This document shows, one piece after another, positions 55,058-63,882 of a stretch of 64,000 nucleotides of DNA (the first letter of the stretch is position 1; each line of letters opens with the position of its first letter). Both the position numbers and the translations under genes were made by a program. A model generated the notes under the pieces. That model had not been told where the DNA came from. It worked only from the letters and a program-made list of their open reading frames with translations, and searched no databases. The stretch is taken from NCBI RefSeq assembly GCF_003201355.1, contig NZ_QICL01000006.1, positions 122,418 through 186,417 on the forward strand, written 5' to 3'. This DNA comes from Indolivaga alginatilytica. GTDB taxonomy: Bacteria > Bacteroidota > Bacteroidia > Bacteroidales > Dysgonomonadaceae.

Positions 55058-56536
55058 ATGCTAAAAAGAATTCTATATTCTATTCACAGGGTGCTGGGGA
55101 CTTTCCTCAGTATCCTGTTTCTTGTTTGGTTTCTATCGGGTTTTGTGATGATTTATCACAATTTCCCGAGAGTAACACCACAAGACCGTAATCGAGCAAT
55201 AGGTGTACTCTCTGCTGATATGCCCGAAATAGAGGAGGTGCTTAACCGTATCTATCCTGATACATTGATCCAACGAATCAGTCTTAAAATTACCAGCTAC
55301 GGACAGTCTGTTTTCGAAGTCTCAACCAAAGACAGCAGCTATAATCTGGTTGCCGATTCGAGCGAGTTTATACGAAAAGTGAACTATGCTCAAATAGAGA
55401 ATTATGCTCGAAAATGGAGCATTGCGGATATTGTAAAAGTAGATACACTGAGCGAAGTAGATCAATGGATACCATTCAATAGGCTAGCGAAAGATATGCC
55501 AATTTATAAATTTCACTTTGGCGATACCAAAAAGCATCAACTTTATATCTCATCAAGAACGGGCGAAGCACTTCAATTTACCGATAAAGACAGTCGCTTT
55601 TGGTCATGGTTGGGAGCAATTCCTCATTGGGTGTATTTTACTTCTCTGCGTCAGGATGGCGAGTTGTGGAATACTACCGTTATCTGGCTTTCGGCTTTAG
55701 GGTCGGTTATGTGCTTGATAGGGTTTGGTTTGGGTATTTATATGCTCGTAAAGCAATATCGAAAGAAGAAAAAACTGGGTACACCTTATCGAAAGTTCTC
55801 CTATAAATGGCATCATGTCTTAGGTTTCGTCTTCGGAATATTTGTTTTCACTTTTGTGTTTAGTGGAATGATGTCATTGGCTAGTATTCCCGATTGGGTT
55901 ATCAAGGAAAGTAAACCATCTGGTAAACGAGGAATGTTCAGTATCTCATCTATGCTAAAACCAAAGGAGTATCAGCTTGATTATCGGGCAATCTTATTAT
56001 ACTATCCCAATCAAGTGAAAGCTATTGAGTGGACCGGTTTTGACAAAATTCCGATTTATAAAGTCGTAACAACTGATACTGCTTATGTGTTGGATGCTTC
56101 TGCAAATAATATAACTCCACTCTTTCTGACAGAGCAGTTGGTAAACGATAAATACACAAGTCAACATAAAGAACCGATTACTTTATTGGTGATGACCGAG
56201 TATGATAACTATTACGTTGATCGTAAAAATAAGCTGCCATTGCCTGTATATAAAGTAGATGTAAGTAATGCCGATAAAACGACTTATTATGTAAACCCTC
56301 AAACGGGTGATGTACGTTCGTTTACGACTAAGGGACGCATGCAGAAATGGATGTATCAAGGGTTGCATAGTTTCAACTTTAAGTTTTTGGCAGAACATCC
56401 TATTCTTTGGAATATTGTTATGTGGGTAACTATGATCGGGGGAACATTGGTATCGTTAAGCGGTGTCTTACTCAGCTATAAATACCTGCGACGAAAATAT
56501 AGACGATTAATGAGAAAAAATTGCAAAAAAGAATGA
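55058..56536 (+). CDS. PepSY-domain membrane protein, copy 1
   Basis: The 492-residue inner-membrane protein has four transmembrane helices: about 10-33 (SIHRVLGTFLSILFLVWFLSGFVM), about 210-230, about 265-290 (WHHVLGFVFGIFVFTFVFSGMM) and about 455-480. The PepSY periplasmic regions lie between. His-containing helix motifs (IHRVLG, KWHHVLG, GLHSFNF) are typical of the PepSY TM family, where they may bind haem for reductive release of metal from siderophores. Its 3' end overlaps copy 2 by 4 bases. Confidence 0.9.
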   Translation: MLKRILYSIHRVLGTFLSILFLVWFLSGFVMIYHNFPRVTPQDRNRAIGVLSADMPEIEEVLNRIYPDTLIQRISLKITSYGQSVFEVSTKDSSYNLVADSSEFIRKVNYAQIENYARKWSIADIVKVDTLSEVDQWIPFNRLAKDMPIYKFHFGDTKKHQLYISSRTGEALQFTDKDSRFWSWLGAIPHWVYFTSLRQDGELWNTTVIWLSALGSVMCLIGFGLGIYMLVKQYRKKKKLGTPYRKFSYKWHHVLGFVFGIFVFTFVFSGMMSLASIPDWVIKESKPSGKRGMFSISSMLKPKEYQLDYRAILLYYPNQVKAIEWTGFDKIPIYKVVTTDTAYVLDASANNITPLFLTEQLVNDKYTSQHKEPITLLVMTEYDNYYVDRKNKLPLPVYKVDVSNADKTTYYVNPQTGDVRSFTTKGRMQKWMYQGLHSFNFKFLAEHPILWNIVMWVTMIGGTLVSLSGVLLSYKYLRRKYRRLMRKNCKKE

Positions 56537-57999
56537 TACGAAAATTTATATATTCCATCCACAGGGTATTGGGAGCAGTAGTTAGCCTACTGTTCCTGAT
56601 GTGGTTTATAACAGGGTTGGTTTTGGTGTACCATCCATTCCCTAATGTAACTCAAGAAGAAAAGAATCAGAGGCTCGAAATTTTGCCCGATTCTTTACCC
56701 GATATTATGCCTCTTGTAAATAAATTACCAGAAGGTGAATCTGTTCGAAAGGTACGATTGAGCCAGTTGCAAGGGCAAACGCTACTATCAATATCTACTA
56801 AAGAACATGAGTATGTGTTCAATGCAGATACGGTTGAAAAAGTGAAACCCTTGAACTATTCTACAATCGAAAAGATTGCCCAGAGGTGGAGTAATGCTCC
56901 CATCGAGAGAGTAGATACACTTAAAGAGTTAGAGCAATGGATTATGTACAGCAAGTACGAAAAGGAGCTGCCGATCTATAAATTTTATTTTTCGGATGAT
57001 GAGAAACATCAATTGTATATCTCCTCCCACAGTGGCGAGGTGCAACAATTTACCGATAAAGATAGCCGATTTTGGTCGTGGATAGGCTTTATTCCGCATA
57101 CCTTTTATGTGCCTGCATTACGTAAACATACGCAAACGTGGATACTGACCATTACTGTATTGGCTTCGCTCGGACTCGTAATGTGTCTCGCAGGTATGTA
57201 TGTGGGAGTAGATGCTTATTATAGAAGATACAAGCGAAAGGCGAAGTTCGAGAGTCCTTATCGAAAGCGTTGGTATTGGTGGCATCATGTAGTGGGTATG
57301 ATCTTCGGGATATTTCTTCTCACTTGGGCATTTAGTGGGGTGATGTCGTTGCGAAAAGTACCTCAATGGATGGTAAAAACGCACGAGGAATATAAGATCC
57401 CCATGAAAATAAAAGGCAAGAGAATATCCCCTGATAAATATCCATTTGACTATAAATTATTAAACCAGACTTATCCTGAATTGAAGCAAATAGAGTGGAC
57501 TCATTTTCAGGGAATACCCATCTATGAAATAGTAGCAGGTAATCAAACACTGTCCATAGATGCCTCATCAGATGAAGCTAAAGAATTATTCTTGCCTTCT
57601 GAAGCAATAGAGAAATCTATCCGTACTATTCATGGTGACAGTACTGCTTTTACCGTGAAACTGATAAGCGAGTATGAAGACTATTATTTACCTTGGAAGC
57701 GAGATTTGGGTTTACCAGCCTATAAGGTTGAAGTGTCCGATGCCGATAAAAGCCTATATTATATCAATGCAAAAACAGGCGATTATAAATACCTTAATCA
57801 GAATCGTAAAGCACGTAAATGGATGTTTCAGGCACTACATTATTTCCATATCAAATGGCTGATGGATAGACCTGTCCTCTGGACTATCGTTCTATGGATA
57901 TTGTCGCTCGGTTGCATCATTGTTTCGGGTACAGGAGTTTGGTTGAGTTGGAAGTTTTTTAGACGTAAATGGAAGCAAAATTGTAGAACGAAGGTGTAG
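56533..57999 (+). CDS. PepSY-domain membrane protein, copy 2
   Basis: The ATG at 56533 (MIRKFIYSIHRVLG) overlaps the preceding stop as ATGA; the frame is open a few codons earlier through a TTG. It is 488 residues with the same plan as copy 1: SIHRVLGAVVSLLFLMWFITGLVLVYH, DSRFWSWIGFIPHTFY, WHHVVGMIFGIFLL, LHYFHIKWL. The two copies are clear tandem duplicates. Its last two bases and stop codon lie inside the two-hairpin repeat at 57995, so insertion of the repeat may have changed the C-terminus. Confidence 0.9.
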   Translation: MIRKFIYSIHRVLGAVVSLLFLMWFITGLVLVYHPFPNVTQEEKNQRLEILPDSLPDIMPLVNKLPEGESVRKVRLSQLQGQTLLSISTKEHEYVFNADTVEKVKPLNYSTIEKIAQRWSNAPIERVDTLKELEQWIMYSKYEKELPIYKFYFSDDEKHQLYISSHSGEVQQFTDKDSRFWSWIGFIPHTFYVPALRKHTQTWILTITVLASLGLVMCLAGMYVGVDAYYRRYKRKAKFESPYRKRWYWWHHVVGMIFGIFLLTWAFSGVMSLRKVPQWMVKTHEEYKIPMKIKGKRISPDKYPFDYKLLNQTYPELKQIEWTHFQGIPIYEIVAGNQTLSIDASSDEAKELFLPSEAIEKSIRTIHGDSTAFTVKLISEYEDYYLPWKRDLGLPAYKVEVSDADKSLYYINAKTGDYKYLNQNRKARKWMFQALHYFHIKWLMDRPVLWTIVLWILSLGCIIVSGTGVWLSWKFFRRKWKQNCRTKV

Positions 58000-58053
58000 G
58001 GGCGAACCTATGTGTTCGCCCAAAGAGGAAAGACACATAGGTCTTTCCCTACA
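57995..58053. repeat. Two-hairpin palindromic repeat, copy 3
   Basis: TGTAGGGGCGAAC... then GTTCGCCC and AAAGAC/GTCTTT arms, ending CCCTACA. The TAG within TGTAGG is the stop codon of the PepSY copy 2 gene. It is the closest in sequence to copy 1 (29-89). Confidence 0.8.
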
Positions 58054-58093
58054 ACCCTAAATAGATCATTAAATACATTTATTTATTTTAAAT

Positions 58094-59506
58094 ATGGCAA
58101 AAGGAAAAATTATAGTAGCCGGCATAGGTCCCGGGTCAAGTGAAGATATAACCCCCGCAGTACTCGAAGCCGTTAAAGTTTCGGATGTAATTGTCGGATA
58201 TAAATATTATTTTCAGTTTATCTCCGATTTTGTAAAACCCGAAGCACAATGTATTGATACGGGTATGAAGAAAGAACGTCAACGAGCCGAAGAAGCATTT
58301 CGTTATGCCGAAGAAGGTAATGCCGTTTGTGTTATCAGTTCGGGTGATTCGGGTATTTACGGCATGGCTCCTCTTATCTATGAGATGAAAAAGGAAAAGC
58401 AAAGCGATATTGAAGTAGAAGTACTCCCCGGTATCAGTGCTTTTCAGAAAGCGGCAGCTATTTTGGGAGCACCCATTGGTCACGATTTCTGTATTATTTC
58501 GATGTCCGATTTAATGACGCCTTGGGACAGAATCGAAAAACGCATAATTGCTGCTTCGTCAGCCGATTTTGTTACAGCCATTTATAATCCCAAAAGTAAT
58601 GGCAGATACTGGCAGTTGTACCGATTGGTTGAACTGTTTCTCAAAGACCGTTCTCCCAACACACCAGTAGGTTATGTGCGTCAGGCAGGGCGTGATGAGC
58701 AGGAGGTGAAAGTAACTACACTCGGCGAATTTAACCCCGAAGATGTAGATATGTTTACCATTGTTATCATAGGTAATTCGCAATCATACCGTTTTCAAGA
58801 GGATAAAATAATTACCCCCCGCGGATATTATCGGGAGGATGAAGTCGAAGGTGCAAAAAATCTGGGTCAGGATATAATGATCCGTAGTTTCAGAACCATC
58901 GAAAGCGAATTGAAAAACAAGAATATACCACTCGATAAGAAATGGGCATTGCTTCATGCAACACATACTACTGCCGATTTTGATATGGAAGACGTTCTGT
59001 ATACCGACGAAAATGCAGTAGCCAATCTTTACAAAGAATTTACCGAAGGAACCGTTCGTACCATTATCACCGATGTAACTATGGTAGTTTCTGGCATTCG
59101 TAAAGGAGCCTTGGAACGTATGGGGATAGAGGCAAAATGTTATCTGTACGACCCTCGTGTTGCCGAACTGGCACAATCTAAAGGTATTACGCGTACCCAA
59201 GCAGGTATTCGTTTGGCAGTTGAGGAATATCCGGATGCTTTGTATGCCTTTGGTAATGCACCAACGGCTTTGATAGAGCTGTGTGAATTGGTACGTAAGG
59301 GCAAAGCAAACCCTATTGGCATTATTGCAGCTCCTGTTGGGTTTGTGAATGTGCGTGAATCTAAACACATGACTAAACCGTTTAAAGATATTTCGAAAAT
59401 AATTATAGAAGGACGAAAAGGTGGTAGTAATTTAGCTGCAACACTAGTAAATTCAATACTTACCTTTGATGATGCTGAGCAATTGAAACCGGGTAGGGAT
59501 GTGTGA
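58094..59506 (+). CDS. Fused precorrin-3B C17-methyltransferase and precorrin-8X methylmutase
   Basis: The 470-residue protein joins two corrin-ring enzymes. Residues about 1-245 are CobJ/CbiH (IVAGIGPGSSEDITPAVLEA, VCVISSGDSGIYGMA, VEVLPGISAFQKAAAILGAPIGHDFCIISMSD), which methylates C17 and contracts the ring. Residues about 255-470 are CobH/CbiC (LLHATHTTADFDMEDVLYT with the catalytic His, TIITDVTMVVSGI, FGNAPTALIEL, PVGFVN), which moves a methyl group. It opens a corrin-ring unit with the following two genes. The 94-base gap from PepSY copy 2 contains the palindromic repeat. Confidence 0.94.
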   Translation: MAKGKIIVAGIGPGSSEDITPAVLEAVKVSDVIVGYKYYFQFISDFVKPEAQCIDTGMKKERQRAEEAFRYAEEGNAVCVISSGDSGIYGMAPLIYEMKKEKQSDIEVEVLPGISAFQKAAAILGAPIGHDFCIISMSDLMTPWDRIEKRIIAASSADFVTAIYNPKSNGRYWQLYRLVELFLKDRSPNTPVGYVRQAGRDEQEVKVTTLGEFNPEDVDMFTIVIIGNSQSYRFQEDKIITPRGYYREDEVEGAKNLGQDIMIRSFRTIESELKNKNIPLDKKWALLHATHTTADFDMEDVLYTDENAVANLYKEFTEGTVRTIITDVTMVVSGIRKGALERMGIEAKCYLYDPRVAELAQSKGITRTQAGIRLAVEEYPDALYAFGNAPTALIELCELVRKGKANPIGIIAAPVGFVNVRESKHMTKPFKDISKIIIEGRKGGSNLAATLVNSILTFDDAEQLKPGRDV

Positions 59507-59525
59507 GCAGTTTAATGGAAAGAAT

Positions 59526-60719
59526 ATGAAATTTTACGTAATAGGTATAGATGATAATCAGCAACAATATTTCTCACCCGAAATAAAGGAAGTGATAAGT
59601 GCTCATACTGTTTTTTCGGGAGGAGCACGTCATCATGAAATTGCAGAACCATTTCTACCCCAAGAATACATTTGGATTGATATAGTTGTCCCTTTGAAAA
59701 ATGTGTTTCAACAATATCAATCGTATGACGAAATAGTTGTTTTTGCTTCGGGTGATCCTCTTTTCTTTGGATTTGCGAATACCATTCAAAGGGAAATGCC
59801 TGAGGCTGAAATTATGTTATACCCTTCGTTCAATTCATTGCAAATGTTGGCTCATCGTTTGGTGTTGCCTTATCAGGATATGCATATTGTATCGTTGACG
59901 GGTCGTCCCTGGCTAAAATTCGATCAGGCTTTGATCGAAGGACAATCCAAAATAGGAGTGTTGACCGATAACAAAGAACATATTCCATGGGCTATTGCAG
60001 AACGAATGCTGGAATATGGATATGATAACTATATCATGAACATTGGTGAATTGCTTGGTAATAAGGAAAAAGAGAGAGTCTCGACTTTAGAACTGAAAGA
60101 CGTTGTAGGTAAGACCTTTCAATTTCCCAATAATCTGATCTTGATAAAGACCAAGACACGGAATCGTCCGTTTGGTATTCCCGAAAGTGACTTTCATTTA
60201 TTGAATGGAAGAGCAAAAATGATAACCAAAATGCCCATTCGATTGTTATCTCTTAGTATGTTGGACTTGAGAGATAAGTCGGTCTTTTGGGATGTTGGTT
60301 TTTGTACAGGATCAGTTTCTGTAGAAGCTAAAATGCAGTTTCCGCATCTCGAAGTTTTTGCGTTTGAGCAAAGGAGCGAAGGGACAGAATTAATGCAGAA
60401 TAATGCACGCCGATTTGGTACACCCGGCATAACTTCATTTATCGGAGATTTTACCCAGTCTGATACATCGGGTTTACCTTCTCCCAATGCTGTATTCATT
60501 GGTGGGCATGGTGGTAAAATGAATGAAATAGTAACCAAATTGACCGAAGTGTTGACCCCCAATGGGATAATTGTATTCAATTCGGTATCGGACGAAAGTC
60601 GAAATATGTTTTTAGATGCCATAGAAAATAATGGTTTGAAACTAGAACAAAGTATAACAATTAAAGTGGACGATTTCAATGCTATTGATGTAATGAAAGC
60701 ACGAAAAAGTCTCAATTAA
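59526..60719 (+). CDS. cobL: Precorrin-6Y C5,C15-methyltransferase/decarboxylase (CobL)
   Basis: The protein is a fusion of CbiE-like and CbiT-like domains (397 residues from the chosen ATG at 59526; the frame starts at 59499 with an 8-base overlap). The CbiE part (about 1-200) has VFSGGARHHEIAEPF, FASGDPLFFGFANTI and VSLTGRP; the CbiT part (about 205-397) has the SAM-binding DVGFCTGSVSVEAKMQFP and NAVFIGGHGGKMNEI. In the usual motif the first residues read DIGAGTGSV; here FC replaces GA. It methylates C5 and C15 and decarboxylates the C12 acetate. It is co-transcribed with its neighbours. Confidence 0.93.
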   Translation: MKFYVIGIDDNQQQYFSPEIKEVISAHTVFSGGARHHEIAEPFLPQEYIWIDIVVPLKNVFQQYQSYDEIVVFASGDPLFFGFANTIQREMPEAEIMLYPSFNSLQMLAHRLVLPYQDMHIVSLTGRPWLKFDQALIEGQSKIGVLTDNKEHIPWAIAERMLEYGYDNYIMNIGELLGNKEKERVSTLELKDVVGKTFQFPNNLILIKTKTRNRPFGIPESDFHLLNGRAKMITKMPIRLLSLSMLDLRDKSVFWDVGFCTGSVSVEAKMQFPHLEVFAFEQRSEGTELMQNNARRFGTPGITSFIGDFTQSDTSGLPSPNAVFIGGHGGKMNEIVTKLTEVLTPNGIIVFNSVSDESRNMFLDAIENNGLKLEQSITIKVDDFNAIDVMKARKSLN

Positions 60720-60733
60720 ATTATAGCAAAGCA

Positions 60734-62554
60734 ATGACAAAAACAGCAATCATACTAACCTCCGAAAGTAGCTTAGTGTTAGCACAAACTATAAAGAAAG
60801 ATTTAGCGAATGCACGGATCTATACCAAAGCCGAGATTGAAGGTACTGTGCAGATATCATCAATAAATGACTGTGTAGAAGAACTGTTCAATAAAGTAGA
60901 ATCACTCATTTTTATTGGTGCGATGGGTATTTGTGTGCGAAGCATTGCACCTTACATTGTAGATAAATATACCGATCCTGCTGTTGTAAATATCGACAGT
61001 ACGGGTAAATACGTAGTCTCAGTTTTGTCGGGGCACATCGGGGGAGCAAACGACTTATCGAAACAAGTAGCTAATATTATCGGTGGTGAAGCAGTTATTA
61101 CCACTCAAAGCGATAATACAAATCTCTGGGCATTAGATACTATCGGGAAGAAATTTGGATGGGTGACCGATTCTAATGCGGTTAACTTTAATTATCCGTT
61201 GACATCTTTTGTGAATAAAAAACCGACCGCCCTTTTACTCGATATTAACGATGAGGGAACAACATATTTGGAGCGTACAGCACCCGAACATGTTGACTTA
61301 TACTATAAATACGAAGATATTAACTTGCATAAATATGAATTGCTGATTGCTGTAACGCCATATCTTTATCCTGATGCAGGTATTCAGGTAATTTATTATC
61401 ATCCCAGAGTGTTGCACTTGGGTGTTGGGTGTCGTAAAGATTGCGACCCTAAAGGAATAACCGATTATCTTTCTGCCGAAATAAAGGGATTGAAGATTGC
61501 GATGTCTTCCATAAAGGACATTTCTTCTATTGATTTGAAAAAAGATGAAGCTTTATTAGAAGATATTCAGGTCTCCTTAAAGAATATCCCCGTGAATATT
61601 TACTCGGCTGATGAACTGAAAGACATAGAAGTACCTAACCCTTCTCAAAAAGTAAAAGAAGTAACTTCAGTTTCAAGTGTGTCGGAAGCCACAGCTATAA
61701 AAAGTGCCAATGGAGGTTCTCTTATTCTGGAGAAACAAAAAGCGGTATTAAGTATTGGTAACGATTTTACGTTTGCTATTGCTATTGACAGGGAAGCTAT
61801 TCGCCAAGGACATATCGAAATAGTAGGAGCAGGTCCCGGTGATCCCGATTTGATTTCTGTAAAAGGTCGTTATTTTTTGGAAGCAGCCGATTTGATCCTT
61901 TATGCAGGAAGCCTTGTACCTGTTGAACTTACCTATTGTGCCAAGCAAGGAGCAGTGGTAAGAAGTTCGGCATCGATGGATCTGGAAGAACAGTTTGCAA
62001 TCATGAAAGAGTTTTATGACAAAGGAAAATTAGTCGTTCGCCTGCATACCGGAGACCCTTGTATTTATGGAGCTATACAGGAGCAAATGGCATTTTTTGA
62101 TGAATATAAAATGTCGTATCACATTACTCCCGGCATATCGTCTTTCTTGGCTGCAGCTGCGGCTTTGGAATCGCAATTCACTATTCCCGAGAAAGTACAG
62201 ACTATTATATTGACTCGTGGAGAGGGGAGAACGCCCATGCCCGAAAAGGAAAAATTACACATGCTGGCTCAATCGCAAAGTACCATGTGTATTTTCCTCA
62301 GTGCAACCATAGTAGATCAAGTACAGGAAGAATTATTGGTACATTATCCTCCAACAACACCTGTGGCAGCATGTTATAAACTAACGTGGAAAGACGAGCG
62401 TATTTATCGGGGCGAATTGAAAGACTTAACCAAGATTATCAAAGAAAATAATCTGACTTTAACTACAATGATTGTTGTGGGTGATGCAATTGGGAATCGC
62501 GAAGGTTTATCGAAATTGTATTCGCATCAGTTTAAACATTTGTTTAGAAAATAA
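60734..62554 (+). CDS. Fused CbiG-CobM (cobalt-precorrin-5A hydrolase and precorrin-4 C11-methyltransferase)
   Basis: The 606-residue protein has CbiG at about 1-345 (FIGAMGICVRSIAPYIVDKYTDPAVVNIDSTGKYVVSVLSGHIGGANDL, then LGVGCRKDCD) and CobM/CbiF at about 350-606 (EIVGAGPGDPDLISVKGRYFLEAADLILYAGSLVP, LVVRLHTGDPCIYGAIQEQM, ITPGISSFLAAAAAL). CbiG opens the acetaldehyde-releasing ring and CobM methylates C11. CbiG is a marker of the anaerobic, early-cobalt route, in agreement with CbiK. The gene starts 14 bases after cobL. Confidence 0.94.
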   Translation: MTKTAIILTSESSLVLAQTIKKDLANARIYTKAEIEGTVQISSINDCVEELFNKVESLIFIGAMGICVRSIAPYIVDKYTDPAVVNIDSTGKYVVSVLSGHIGGANDLSKQVANIIGGEAVITTQSDNTNLWALDTIGKKFGWVTDSNAVNFNYPLTSFVNKKPTALLLDINDEGTTYLERTAPEHVDLYYKYEDINLHKYELLIAVTPYLYPDAGIQVIYYHPRVLHLGVGCRKDCDPKGITDYLSAEIKGLKIAMSSIKDISSIDLKKDEALLEDIQVSLKNIPVNIYSADELKDIEVPNPSQKVKEVTSVSSVSEATAIKSANGGSLILEKQKAVLSIGNDFTFAIAIDREAIRQGHIEIVGAGPGDPDLISVKGRYFLEAADLILYAGSLVPVELTYCAKQGAVVRSSASMDLEEQFAIMKEFYDKGKLVVRLHTGDPCIYGAIQEQMAFFDEYKMSYHITPGISSFLAAAAALESQFTIPEKVQTIILTRGEGRTPMPEKEKLHMLAQSQSTMCIFLSATIVDQVQEELLVHYPPTTPVAACYKLTWKDERIYRGELKDLTKIIKENNLTLTTMIVVGDAIGNREGLSKLYSHQFKHLFRK

Positions 62555-62590
62555 GGTGTTGAATTAGATACTTTAGATTAGAATAAATAC

Positions 62591-62619
62591 TTGATTCTTT
62601 TCTATTATTTGTAATTTTG
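62591..62619 (+). promoter_or_regulatory. Promoter of cobT
   Basis: TTG at 62591-62593 and the -7 box TAATTTTG at 62612-62619, 18 bases apart, leaving a leader of about 80 bases. cobT may therefore be transcribed separately from the riboswitch operon. Confidence 0.65.
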
Positions 62620-62705
62620 AGAGAATCAACAAAGAGTGAATATAGCCGTTATTAACCACAGTTAATTGAGTGCAAATTATTATAAAAAAAGAAACATAAA
62701 ATACG

Positions 62706-63743
62706 ATGTTACAATTCAATATTGAAAAACCAAAAGACGAAATTCGTTCTTATTTACAAGAAAAAATAGATAACCTGACCAAACCCAAAGGGGCGTTGGG
62801 AGTATTGGAAGATTTAGCCATGCAAATAGGGTGGATTCAGCAGACGTTAGAACCAAAAGTGAGCAATCCTCATCACATTGTGTTTGCAGGAGATCATGGT
62901 ATTGCATCCGAGGGAGTAAGCCCATCCCCGCAAGAAGTAACTTTCCAGATGGTAGCTAACTTTTGGGCAGGAGGTGCAGGGATCAATTTTCTGGCACGTC
63001 AACATAAAATAGAATTGCAAATTGTAGACGCAGGAGTTAACTTCGATTTTAAACCCGAAGATCCGATTATTGATAAAAAGATCCGAAAAAGTACACGTAA
63101 CTATTTGCACGAAGCAGCTATGACAGAAGAAGAAATGGCTTTGGCGATACAACGTGGTGCCGATTGTGCACAAGCTTGTTTCGATAAAGGATGCAATATC
63201 ATAGGCTTTGGCGAAATGGGTATAACCAATACTTCGGCATCGGCTTTATGGACAGCTTGTTTGACTGATATTCCGCTGAAAGATTGTGTAGGTGCAGGTT
63301 GTGACCATACAGGTGGCATAATGGAGCATAAATACAATGTTTTGAAACAAGCCAAAGAAAACTACAAAGGAGACAACTCGACGGAAGATATCATTCGTTA
63401 TTTTGGAGGTTACGAAATGGTAATGGCTGTAGGTGCAATGCTAAAAGCTGCTGAACTGAAAATGGTAATTCTGGTAGATGGTTTTATCATGACCAACTGC
63501 ATGCTTGCTGCATCTAAATTGAATGCGAATGTATTGCATTATGCTATTTTCGGACATCAAGGTGATGAGGCAGGACATAAGCTGGTACTTCAATATCTGA
63601 ATGCAAAACCTATCCTTCACTTAGGATTCCGTTTAGGGGAAGGTACGGGTGCTTTGTGTGCTTATCCTATAGTAGATTCATCAGTAAGAATGATTAATGA
63701 AATGAACTCTTTTAAAAAGATTCAGGTGACGAAATATTTTTAA
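62706..63743 (+). CDS. cobT: Nicotinate-nucleotide-dimethylbenzimidazole phosphoribosyltransferase
   Basis: CobT activates the lower-ligand base by making alpha-ribazole phosphate for cobalamin. The 345-residue protein has the family start ([19 protein letters not shown], here [11 protein letters not shown]), [34 protein letters not shown], and the catalytic Glu312 in LGEGTGA. Length and motifs are normal. It has its own promoter and a terminator, so it is probably a single-gene unit. A bluB or bza gene for the base itself is not in this window. Confidence 0.95.
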   Translation: MLQFNIEKPKDEIRSYLQEKIDNLTKPKGALGVLEDLAMQIGWIQQTLEPKVSNPHHIVFAGDHGIASEGVSPSPQEVTFQMVANFWAGGAGINFLARQHKIELQIVDAGVNFDFKPEDPIIDKKIRKSTRNYLHEAAMTEEEMALAIQRGADCAQACFDKGCNIIGFGEMGITNTSASALWTACLTDIPLKDCVGAGCDHTGGIMEHKYNVLKQAKENYKGDNSTEDIIRYFGGYEMVMAVGAMLKAAELKMVILVDGFIMTNCMLAASKLNANVLHYAIFGHQGDEAGHKLVLQYLNAKPILHLGFRLGEGTGALCAYPIVDSSVRMINEMNSFKKIQVTKYF

Positions 63744-63763
63744 AAATATCAATATTGTAAAGG

Positions 63764-63800
63764 ACAGAGGTGTAAATATAAAATTTATACCTCTGTTTTG
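63764..63800 (+). terminator. Terminator after cobT
   Basis: ACAGAGGTGTAAAT pairs with ATTTATACCTCTGT with one G-U, then TTTTG. Confidence 0.82.
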
Positions 63801-63824
63801 TTTTATTAAAAAGGTATATCTTTG
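63798..63824 (+). promoter_or_regulatory. Promoter of a gene beyond the window
   Basis: TTG at 63798-63800 and -7 box TATCTTTG at 63817-63824. A GGTC-type element at 63852-63882 follows about 20 bases after the expected transcription start. Confidence 0.5.
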
Positions 63825-63851
63825 AGCAAAATAGTTATACACACTAATTTA

Positions 63852-63882
63852 AGGTCTGTAACTTCTTTATTATCTAGGTAAA
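63852..63882 (+). repeat. GGTC-type leader element at the window end
   Basis: AAGGTCTGTAACTT is a degenerate copy of the hairpin, followed by CTTTATTATCTAGGTAA. I see no ORF start in the last 120 bases. Confidence 0.4.

Noticed and set aside
58784..59368. Long minus-strand open frame (194 codons) within the CobJ-CbiC gene
   Set aside because: It lies fully inside a well-supported gene and has no domain or signal peptide; the frame is open by chance.
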